A stretch of DNA of 64,000 nucleotides from Macrosoma leucophasiata (taxonomy: Eukaryota > Arthropoda > Insecta > Lepidoptera > Hedylidae). The number at the start of each line of letters is the position of its first letter. Positions within the stretch are counted from its first letter, which is position 1. This document shows, one piece after another, positions 22,985-34,900 of the stretch. Where the stretch lies: NCBI GenBank assembly GCA_036365455.1, contig JAWQUS010000022.1, positions 3,348,001-3,412,000 on the forward strand, read 5' to 3'. The notes beneath the pieces were generated by a model. The model saw only the letters and a list, made by a program, of their open reading frames with translations, did not search any database and was not told the DNA's origin. The position numbers and the translations under genes are program-made.

Positions 22985-25900
22985 GTGAGCCTTAATGTTA
23001 AAACTGTTTATTTTTATGTGATGGAAGTGGCAAACAAGCATGCTTTTCACATTGATGTTAAGTGATGACTGCAGCCTAGAGACACTCACACAAAGACCAA
23101 GGTCAAAATGCAGATGCGTTACCACTCCTGAGGCCTAAGGTGTTATGCCTCTGTGCTGGAAATTACAGGGCCGAACATTACCACCTGACCGGAACATGAT
23201 AGTGCTGAACACTACCATTTAGCGGCAAGTATATTAGGTAATGTGGTGGTGCCTACGCCCTCGAGTTCCGTCACTGGAGCTCTACCACCAGTAAAAAAGT
23301 TGATGCTGTTAAGTGATGACTGCAGCCTATAGACACCCACACAAGGTCAAATTTCATTTCGCTTAACCGAGTAGATCGCTTCCGATCTACACCAGCCGCG
23401 GGGCCATGCGCGCTTCTATTAAAATATACATACAAATAAAACCTAGAACAACAATCTTTTTTTCAGAAAATGATACCCCTCGCAAACTTCGTGATCTTGA
23501 CGACCTCTTCCCCTACATTGGCGACTTCGGCTGGTACCAACGTATGCTGTTCCTCTTGATGATACCCTATGCCTTCTTCTTCGCGTTTGTCTACTTCTCC
23601 CAGATCTTTATGACGCTGGTGCCTGAAGAACATTGGTGCTACGTGCCTGAGCTTGGGAATCTGAGTGTGGAAGAACGGTGGGTAAACGACGGTTGAAACC
23701 TCATGTTACTTTTTGGTTAAATGTGCGTTAATAAGGACCACTTTATTACTTTTTAAGGTACCGTAGCCTTTTTTTTTGTCGGGAAACACTCATGGGCACC
23801 CACCGTCTAGGGGAAAAGACGGCGGGTAGTGTGAGACTCGTACTCACAAAAACCCCGCGGTGTTCCGACTCGTCCGCCGTCAGTAGCGGGGTCACGGGAA
23901 CGCTTACGCACACATCCGTGACCCCGCCGGCGGCTGCTCGTCTCCGAACCCTCCACAGGTTGAGCTTTTTGACTCCAACCAACATTAGTGGCGTGCGGAA
24001 CACGTGCACGCCACCCAGTTTGGGACCTTTCCCCATTTGGGCGACGGACAACCCTTATCCAACGCCCGGAGCTGCCTGCCCAGACCACTCACAACACCAG
24101 GCGTCCCAAGACGCCCGGGTGGAGGGCTTCGGGCACACAGTTCGGCTTCGAGGGAGTGAGAGCGTCGAAGAAGTTCAACCCTCAGCCACCCCCCTGCGGC
24201 TCCACCACGTCCCTATCAAGCGGCGGGACCACCGCTAGGCGGCTGGGGATGGGGTGCAGGGCCAACGACATACCCATACACCTCTTCCCCAGCCGCCTTT
24301 CCTCTTGGCTTCGCCGGTGTGGGGGACAAACACCGGGTACTGAGCCCCCCGCCACCACAAGGCGGAAACCCTCGGGGCGGAAGGTACCATAGCCTACATG
24401 GATGTAATTTATGTTCTGCTAATACTATTTGAATTGCGCACGCGCCACGGTGCGCTGTTGATAAAGAGAAAAATCCTTGCGTAAATCGCGCCAAAAGAAG
24501 TACATATATTTATTAAAACTTCAAAAAGAACATCACTTTCACTGGTGGTAGTGCTCCAGTCACGGAGCTCGCGGGAGTAGCCACTACCGCATTACCTAAT
24601 ATACTTGCCGCTAAATGGTAGTATTCAGCACTATCGTGTTCCGATCTGGTGTTAATGTACCGCCCTGTAATTTCCGACACAGAGGCATAACACCTTAGGC
24701 CTCAGGAGTGGTAACGCATCTGCACTTTGACCTTGGTCTTTGTGTGGGTGTATACAGGCTGCAGTCATCACTTAACCTCAATGTGAACTGCATGCTTGTT
24801 TGTCACTGCCATTACTAAAAGAACATCAAGTATAGATCGATACTACCAAAACAAGCCCTCGTTTACCTCAGCCCTATTTTAATCAAAATTTTTATTTTAA
24901 ATTGCAGTCGTCATCTCTCAGTTCCAAAATTAGGCGACAAATACGACAAATGTCATGTATACGATGTAGACTGGAAGAGTGTTCTGCAAGGTGGCAATTT
25001 AGTACCAGACACAATGTGGCCGATCAAGAAATGTGGGCAGTGGGAATTTAACTACACCGATGTGCCTTATGAAACTATTGCATCTCAAGTAAGTATAAAA
25101 AACATGGTCTCTCTCTCTGCTAAGTTTCAGTCAGTTAGGTACGGTTTCATCAAAATATTTTTGTGTTGAAGTTTATCCAAGTGGCTCTCTCAAGGAGGGT
25201 TGATGGGCCTCACCCATCAACCCTCCTTGAGAGAGCCACTTGGATCAAATGTGCAAATCAGGCTTGCCGTCGAAGTGTCCATTCTAGTACTAGCTGTTGA
25301 CCGCGGCTCCGCCCGCGTGTAGGTCACTTTTCGCGTAATCTGTGGCAACTCATCAAATCTTCCCATGGCATCCCACAGGAACATTTTTTCGGGATAAAAA
25401 GTAGCCTATAATCTAAGTCAGCCAATACCCTATCTGTATAACATATTTCATCAAAGTCCGTTCAGGGGGCAGGGGGGGGTCCATCTCATTCTTATGTATC
25501 TACTATTTTGCAAGTCAATATTATACATAGAGCAACACCGGAGGAGAGTAGCCATATGCAGGCTTTCCCCTCTGTCAAAGTACAAGCCCAAATGGGCCTA
25601 TACCTGTCGCCTAGATGTTTAAATGTGTATTTTGTTAAAGTCAAGGTGTGACTTTCGTAGTAATAGACGATTTTTATATTGTGCGTGTGTGTCGCACGCA
25701 TTTCCCCCCGCAAAAAATTACAGACTGTTTTGCATCGGTACTAAACGCTATGGTTACTCCCCTCCAGTCCACCGCGGCCGGTGGCCCGTGTTGCTCTATG
25801 ATATTATATTATAGAAACCGCGCTGTCAAGTGGTTTAGCTGTCATAAATAGCTCAAATCATCTTTACGTTGTAAATGAACCAAATCTTGTAGTAGTACTA

Positions 25901-28900
25901 TACTTAATTATATTTTTAATATTTCCACAGCAAGGGTGGGTGTGTGACAGAGACAACTATCCAGCTACATCTCAGGCAATATTCTTTTGCGGTGCCATTC
26001 TCGGTGGTCTGATATTTGGATGGGTTGCTGACAAGTATGGAAGAATTCCGGCTTTGGTTGGTAAGACTCTGAATTCAAATTCAAAACAAGTAAAAAAATT
26101 CTTTATTAAGAAAATTAAAAAAAATACTTGCGGCCATTTTTGATAGGCAACCTAGTGGATATATATTATCTAGATTATAAATATGCGTAGGTTTGCATCA
26201 TATCTGGATGAACGAAATGATTCGGCAATTGGATTATAATCTAATACGTTGGATCGTGCCGCTCTCGTAGTCGACCCGCAGATCGCTATCAGCCAGTTTG
26301 AGGCCTTCAAGTGTAGTTACATAGCAGCCCTTAATAGGAACGTTAGTTTTTTTTTTTTATGTTATGGAAGTGGCAAACAAGCATGCAGTTCACATTGATG
26401 TTAAGTGATGACTGCAGCCTATAGACACCCACACAAAGACCAAGGTCACAATGCAGATGCGTTGCCACTCCTGAGGCCAAGGTGTTATGCCTCTGTGCCG
26501 GAAATTACAGGGCCGTACATTACCACCTGACCGGAACACGATAGTGCTGAACACTACCATTTAGCGGCAAGTATATTAGGTAATGCGGTGGTGCCTACGC
26601 CCGCGAGCTCCGTCACTGGAGCTCTACCACCAGTAAAGTTTTGGTGGAGATAGTCAACAGGGTGTAATATCTCCCATAACAAAAATATCTTAACCTGACA
26701 CGCTCGAGTAAATCCTAAAATTCCCTTTTTTTACAGTCATGGATTCAAGTCTTTTACAGTCAATCTTCGTTTTTGATTTCGTATTCTTGTATGTATGTAT
26801 GTATCTTCACGCCAGGTCCCTAACGGGGTAGGCAGAGAGTGTAGAGCGTCAGACATCCCGGTTCTGACAAACCTATCGTGCCTCGTCTACCTTCATCATT
26901 CTCTTCATGCATGCACGCCGATTCCTAAGACTTTTGACACCACCATCAGACAGAATTCGACCTATTTGGTCATGGTAGGTCAGCCTTGGTCTTCCTGGGC
27001 CTCTGCAACCATCCACATTCGCATTGTATATCTGTTTAGTCATTCGCTCATTCGACATTCTTTCTATATGCCCGAACCATCGGAGCATGCCCTTTTTCAT
27101 TTTTACACCGATACTATCATTCACACAAAGTCTCTTTCTTACATCTTCATTACGAACGCGATCGGTGAGTGATACACCGCAGATCTTGCGCAAAGATCTC
27201 ATCTCGACCGCGTTCAACTTACTTTCATGCTCTTTCCTGCATACCCAGCTCTCGCTTCCATATAAAAGCGTTGGAGTAAGTACAGCATTATGTACGGCTA
27301 GTCGAGCCCGCTGGCTGAGATGTTTAGATTCTAGCAGCTTACCCAACGCTCCATTCACGCAATTCCCAGCAAGCACTCTTCTTTCTATGTCAGTGGTGTA
27401 CCTACCATCCTTGCTAAAAGCACATCCAAGATATACAATTTCATCAACCTGTTCTAACACTGCATCATCTACTACTACCCTTTCTTCATTTCTTATAATT
27501 ACAAAATATCCAGACAACGATGATGATTATATCAAAGATGTTCTTTACACTATCTACCCTCAGGAACGAACATGGCAGGATGCATCGCTGGTATCGGAAC
27601 AGCCTTCACCAACAGCTTCTGGTCCTTCTGCGTCTGCCGGTTCCTTGTTGGAGTGGCTTACGACAATTGCTTCGTCATCATGTATATTGTTGGTAAATAA
27701 TCTAGTTATCATAAATAACTTCAAGCCTGTAATCCCCGATGACAGAGGCAAATGAATGCATTGAAGCATAATACATGCAAACACTCACAATTCGCCGGTT
27801 ACAATTTGGCTCGTGCAGGCGGCGAATCTGTTGACATCGCCGGGTCCATTATCGAACTCCTAGGTGCTGGGAAACTTGAAGAAAATATAAAATCACAATA
27901 GAACCAGACATAATGGATTTTACGTCATTATCTCTGATAGCCCCCGACCCGGGTATCGAACCCAAGACCCCAACGTAGTAGTAAAGGCTTGCTACCACTA
28001 AGCTACTGAGGCAGTTTTTTTTTTTTTTTTATGTAATGGAAGTGATAAACAAGCATGCAGTTCACATTGATGTTAAGTGATGACTGCAGCCTATAGACAC
28101 TTACACAAAGACCAAGGTCAAAATGCAGATGCGTTACCACTCCTGAGGCCTAAGGTCTTATGCCTCTGTGCCGGAAATTACAGGGCCGTACATTACCACC
28201 TGACCGGAACACGATAGTGTTGAACACTACCATTTAGCGGCAAGTATATTAGGTAATGCGGTGGTGCCTACGCCCGCGAGCTCCGTCACTGGAGCTCTAC
28301 CACCAGTAAAAATGTTAACCAACCAGTTAATGATCATACTTAAAAAGACGTCTACTGCTGGACAAGTGCCAAAAAGATTGCTACAACTAACGCTCCTGGG
28401 CCCCTTCTCCAGCGATTGCCCTTGATCATCACCAGGTCTTCGGTTCTCCCACAACAAGTGTCGTCTTCTGGTACGCGGTCACTACCCGAGAACTATTCTG
28501 CTTCATCAGCCGTCGGTTCTTTTAGCTATATGCCCTGCATAGTCCTATCAAAAGCATCATCAGCTGGTGATCTAAAAATGGGCTAATCTGTCATATGGGC
28601 GAAGGAAACCCCTATCTGATGGTAGAGGTTTAGGTAGTGGGAGTGTTTCAATATTGGAACTCTAGGATATAGGCATCCTTGCTTTACCTAATCTATCTAG
28701 CGACAAATGGTAGTGTTCAGATGGTAATGTATGGCCCCCTAATAACAATCACAGAGGTAAAAAAAAATAGGACCTCTCTCGTCTATTTCTTTTCGATTTA
28801 AAAAATATCTGTATTTTAGGTTCTCCAACAGACTCTAGAAAATAATAGACGGTACATGTGTGGATGAGAGTTAATATTATTATTATTCCTTTGTAAAAGT

Positions 28901-31900
28901 TGCTTTAACTATAATTTGTGTTTTTTTTTCATGCCAGTTGTGGAGTATGTGGGTCCAAAATGGCGTACCTTCGTAGCGAACATGTCCATAGGGGTGTACT
29001 TCACGTTCGCAGCTTGCCTTCTCCCCTGGATCGCTCTGGGCGTCGCAGATTGGAAGGTCTACACTCTGATCACCAGCGTGCCCCTTGTGTTGGCTATATT
29101 CACCCCCTGGGTTGTTCCTGAGAGTGCCAGGTGAATATTTTGATCAAGAACTTTGGATTAGTAGACTGTGTGGTAGAGTTTAAATTTCTGGATAGTATAA
29201 TTACAGCAGGTATGTTATCCGATGTTTTTTTTTCGAATAACTCTTGCCACTCTTATGTCCCCTTAGTTTTACCTTACAGGCGTATGCTGTAAATCGGTAG
29301 CCATTCATTTGAAAGCTTTACAGTATGTACCATGGTGTTAACCAAAAATTATCGTTATTGTCAGGTTACCTCAAAACAGCAGTACACCCGATATTAAAAC
29401 AAACTTTTTTTGCAGGGCAATGTCGAAGTATCGGACTGTTCACTGGCGATAAAGTCCCACTCGAGGGCGAATGCACCACCGCATTACCTAATCTAGATAC
29501 CCCAAATAGAAGTGTTGAACATAATCTTGTTCCGTTTAGATGGTAATGTATGGCCCCGTAATAATTATCACAAAGACATAACAACTAAGGTCTCAGGTAT
29601 GGGCAACGCATCTGCATTTTTACATCAGGTTTTTGTGTAGATGTCTGTAGGCTGCACTAATGTGATGACTGCATGTGAACTGCATGCTTGTTGACCACCT
29701 TCAATATATAGAATAAAAAATTAGAGAGTCAATAATTATTCGACTTAATTTTTTTTCGGTCAATCACTATTCGGTCATATATGATTAGGGGCTAACACCC
29801 ATATTCTAGGACGAATAGAATAGAATAGAAACTCACACTCAGCCTAAGTTACCTTATGAGGACGCTTCCAAATCCATATTCTTAGTTGTAGTAGTTAGTT
29901 AGGGTTGTCTGCATCCCGTAAGTAACGCCGTTCTGGGTAATTGTATGGATTATCAAAATAATATAGACAGATGATAATTCACAAAGTCTTGAAAATCCAT
30001 TTTTATAGAAAAATATGGTATTTAATTATATTTCCAGACAGTTTCGACACGCAAAACCATAGAGCAACACGAAGGGGAGTAGCCATATGCAGGCTTTCCC
30101 CTTCGTCAGAGTACAAGAACAAATGATCTTACGCCTGTCGCCTAGATGTTTAAATGTGTCCGTGAAATTGTTTCTGTATTTTGTTAAAGTCAAGGTGTGA
30201 GTTTCGTAGTAATAGATGATTTTTGTAGTGTGCGTGTGTGGCGCACGCATTTTCCCCCCGCAAAAAATGATAGACTATTTTGCATCGGTAATACACGCTA
30301 TGGCTACTCCCCTCCAGTCCGCCGCGACCGGTGGACCGCGTTGCTCTATGCAAACTGAAGCGCAAACTGAACTATTGAGCGCAAGAAATGTAAATTCCCC
30401 TCGAAACTTCAAGGTAGGCCGTGAGGTACATTGGAGTTTCACAGTTGCTTTCTTACCTCAAACGGAGGCAGAATGTCGAGTTGACGTTGATGTTAGTTAC
30501 AAGTTACAACTGCTCGTAAGAACACCAATTCCCCTGAGTAAGCTTGAGTTAAGTCAATATTACAACCTAGAATATGGGTGTTAGTTGTGCTACCAATATC
30601 GAGTGATCAAAGATTGATTTGCCTTTTTCAGATGGCTGATATCCCAGGGTCGTATTGACGAGGCAGTTAAAATTCTTCACCGGGTAGAAAAAGTCAATGG
30701 CAGGAAAATCCCGGATGCTATAATGAATGAGTTTCAGGTAACAAAATAGAACTTTATATACTCGCATAACTAAGTTTAGTTATACAAAAGTAGACAGCGT
30801 CGGGGAGGCGCGCATGGCCCAGCGGCTGGTGTAGATCGTAAGCGATCTGCTCGGTTAAGCACTACGGGCGCGGTCGGGTAGTGTGATGGGTGACCGCTAG
30901 TGGCAAATTAAATGCGCGTTTCCGTGCTTCGAAGGGCACGTTAAGCCGTCGGTCCCGGTTGCTATCGATGGATAGCAGTCGTTTAACCTTGTCGGAGGCC
31001 TTATGGGCGGTTTGAAAACATCCGACAGTGGGTTGGCCACTAACCCACCCACCTCCACCAATCCGCTTTGGAGCAGCGTGGTGGAGTAAGCTCCAGGCCT
31101 CCCCCCCAAAAAAAAAGGGGAGAGACTCGTGCCCAGCAGTGGGACGTATAATGGGTTGCCATTATTATTTATTATTTATTAGACAGCGTCGGGACGTGAC
31201 GACCCCACCGCCCGCTAGCGGAAGAATTTTCTTCTACTGGAAGAGAATTCTTATACTGGTGCAGTCAGTCAAACGAACAATGGCGGTCAAACCATTCCAT
31301 AGGGCGGTAGCATAAATAACAACGATTGATCAGCAGCAGCTTGCTTTTTACTGGTGGTAGAGCTCCAGTGACGGAGCTCGCTTGCGTAGGCACCACTGCA
31401 TTACCTAATATACTTGCCGCTAAATGGTAGTGTTCAGCACTATCGTATTCTGGTCAGGTGGTAATGTACGGCCCTGTAATTTCCGGCACAGAGGCATAAC
31501 AACTTAGGCCTCAGGAATGGTAATGCATCTGCATTTTGATCTCGGTCTTTGTGTGGGTGTCTATAGACTGCAGTCATCACTTAACATCAATGTGAACTGC
31601 ATGCTTGTTTCCTACTTACATAACATAAAAAAACAGCGTCTCGCGATAGAACTACCGGCACTGCGATCGCCAATCCGCCTGCCAAGCGTGGCGATTATGG
31701 CATATTCTCCTCTAATGACGCACAACACTGTTGTGGGCGTCTTTGGGGATGGCTTCGTCCAGCAGTGAACGTTTTTTGTGGAGTGATGATGATGATCTCA
31801 ACAGGTTCACCACCTTCGCGGGCCAACATGGTCGTGGGTGTTTGCATGTATGCTTAACGTGACCATTTTTATCGTCACTCAAAACGGGACATTCTCAAGA

Positions 31901-34900
31901 TTAACCTTCAAGGAACCAAGGGGGACGAGGCTTACTTACGAACGGCCAGCTTTAATGACGTTCTTTAAGTATCGTTTTAAGTATTTGAGGTAGGTTAGTA
32001 TCGCTATCGATTACTCCTGAAAGAAATAATATAATAACTGCAACCCATTATACGTCCCACTGAAGGGCACGAGTCTCTCCCCTTTTTGGGACCTTACTCC
32101 ACCACGCTGCTCCAATGCGGATTGGTGTAGATACGGGTTAGTGGCCAACCCGCTGTCGGTGTTTTTAAACCGCCCATAAGGCCTACGACAAGGTTTAACG
32201 ACTGCTATCTATTGATAGCAACCGGGACCGACGGCTAACGTGCCCTCCGAAGCACGGAAACGCGCATTCAATTTGCCACTAGCGGTCACCCATCACACTA
32301 CCCGACCGCGCCCGTAGTGATCTCCACCAGCCGGGCTATGCGCGCTCCTGAGAATATTATAAATTAGTCCAAAAATATTAAAATTTTGGATTGACCTTTA
32401 CAGGACATCTTCAGTTGGGTACCCTAATAGTACCCATACATTTTTACAGAGATTGCCGATAACGGCAATTTTCATTCAAACGACATTTTTCGCTTCCCAA
32501 AAGTTTGCCTGGGACACTGGGCTGCATGAAAACGGGACTGTCCCATTCAAAACGGGACGTATGATCATGTTATGTATGCTAGAACGAATTTACCTTTGCC
32601 TACCACTTCGGCATTACAGGGGTGGAGTTACGTTTTGATCTATTTTCAGGACACAGCAAAAGAAATAGCGAAAGCCGAGCAAGAGAACAAGAACTACTCC
32701 GTAGCTGATCTTTTTAAAACCCCTCGTCTTCGACGCAACAGCATCCTGCTCCTCATCATATGGATGTCCATAGCTATGGTGTTCGATGGCCACGTCAGGA
32801 ACGTGGGCTCTTTGGGACTGGACATCTTCTTGACCTTCACTGTTGCCACTGCTACTGAGTTTCCTGCTGATGTGCTGTTGACTCTGACGTTGGATATGTA
32901 AGTTTTATTTTTAGTCTGATTTTAAGATCTTCAGTTGATGTCGCAGCCATGGTCAACAGAATATTCTAAGGGATATCATGTTTTTCATAATTGTGACTTT
33001 TGGTTCTCTTTGTATTTGAGTGAGTGAATAGATGAACATTTACAAATAAATTATTGCAGTAGAACACATTAAAAAGAACAACAGAAGTACAGGATAATCA
33101 GTTTTATAAGTCTTTACTGCGGAAGACATCTCATAGTTTTGTGCTGTTCTTCTTCACTGGGCAACCGGCGAGCACAAAGAGCTCTCAGCCTAAACAGTCC
33201 TATAAGCTTCTCCGGTCCGTTACCAAACTCCTAGGGTGACATTGGGGCAATTACCTAAAAATGGCAAAAATCTTTTTCACATCGACATTGACTCTTGAAG
33301 AAGTCTGTAGAGCGTTATGTCTTTCGCACCTTACCGACGTCACGTATTACATATTCTCTGCCTACGTGATGTTTGTCGATATTGAACAAGTTTTGACCAA
33401 TACCGGACTATCAGTGTTTACGTAGGCAGTGTTCAGCAGAGATAACGCTTTACGAGTCGAAACTAGCCAATTGTCTCTTACATAGCCTCGATTCATAATG
33501 GTGCAAAGTCATATAGTTGTTTTTTTTTTTTTAATTATTATGTCCATATTCGGCCCAGCGGCTGGTGTAGATCATAAGCGATCTGCTCGGTTAAGCACTA
33601 CGGGCGCGGTCGGGTAGTGTGATGGGTGACTGCTAGTGGCAAATTAAATGCGCGTTTCCGTGGTTCGGAGGGCACGTTAAGCCGTCGGTCCCGGTTGCTA
33701 TCGATAGATAGCAGTCGATAAACCTTGTCGGAGGCCTTATGGGTGGTTTGAAAGCATCCGACAGCGGGTTGGCCACTAACCCACCTACCTCCACCAATCT
33801 GGATTAGAGCAGCGTGGTGGAGTAAGCTCCAGGCCTCCCCCCAAAAAGGGAAGAGACTCGTGCCCAGCAGTGGGACGTATAACGGGTTGCCATTATTATT
33901 ATTATGTCCATATTTCAGATTGGGTCGCCGTTGGTTGGCATTTGGTACTCTAGTGATGAGCGGCTTATTCAGCTTCTTAGCTTGCACAGTGCCTCTGGGT
34001 AAGTGTCCTTTACCATCATCATCATTGGGCATGCGCAAGAGAGTAGCTTCACTGATGCGTCGTATCCTAGAAAGCTCTAACAGCCAACTAAATACTCTGC
34101 TGGAAAAAATAGACTGCCCAATTGTTAGACACTGGAATGATATGCATATGATGTCCAATAAATTTCAATATTATAATACATACTTTTGAACCAAACTAAT
34201 TTATACATTTGACATGAACTTACAACTTTTTTTTATTGAATATTGGAATTGGTGGACATTTTATGAATTTAGTGACATTTTATTTAATTTTCTATTACAA
34301 TTGATTTTTATTCTGTTCTTTGAACTAACATAGATTAAGAACGTACTAACTCAATGGACCTTGTATCTGAAATAAATTGAATTGAATCATTCCAGCCGTA
34401 AGACATCCATTGCTGGACAAAGCCTTTCCAAAAGACAACAGCAATTTGTGCGTTTTTAGGAGATAATATGCCATAATAGCCACGCTTGGCAGGCGGATTA
34501 GTGATCGCAGTGGCGGATATTATATCGCGGGACGCTGTTGTCCATCCTTCATTAGCTTGTGGTGCTTATGTGCTCGAGCTCCGACACTGGAACCACCTTT
34601 TCGTCTGGGCGAAGCTGGTCTACCATGGTCTACATATGGTGTAGCCGGAAAGGTCCAACAATATTGTAATGTGATCATATAAACGAAGTTTCAAAGCACT
34701 TGAAACAATAACAATTGGTCATGATTTTCTTGGTGTACTTATGAGTTGATGGCATTTTGTTTGATATAGGTTTATTATAGTTCCCGTGTATAGTGAAATA
34801 GAATAACAGTGCGAAAACATGGCTTTTCGGGTTGCCTCTAAAACTTCATTATAAATGTTCTGGTAAAGTAGCCATCGCTTTACTCGAATAAGTGACTGTG

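Noticed and set aside
23792..24392. Overlapping open frames of 90-148 codons on both strands
   Set aside because: They lie wholly inside a GC-rich retroposon bounded by a target duplication; frames are open in several phases at once because stops are rare in GC-rich DNA.
27024..27755. A 243-codon plus-strand frame
   Set aside because: It is the complement of the RTE-like LINE polyprotein plus exon 5 of gene 2 read in another frame.
31517..31768. A frame of 83 codons (also similar ones at 22850, 55045 and 17592)
   Set aside because: All read through retroposon A copies (HFDLGLCV...RLQSSLNIN); the repeated peptide is only the translated repeat.
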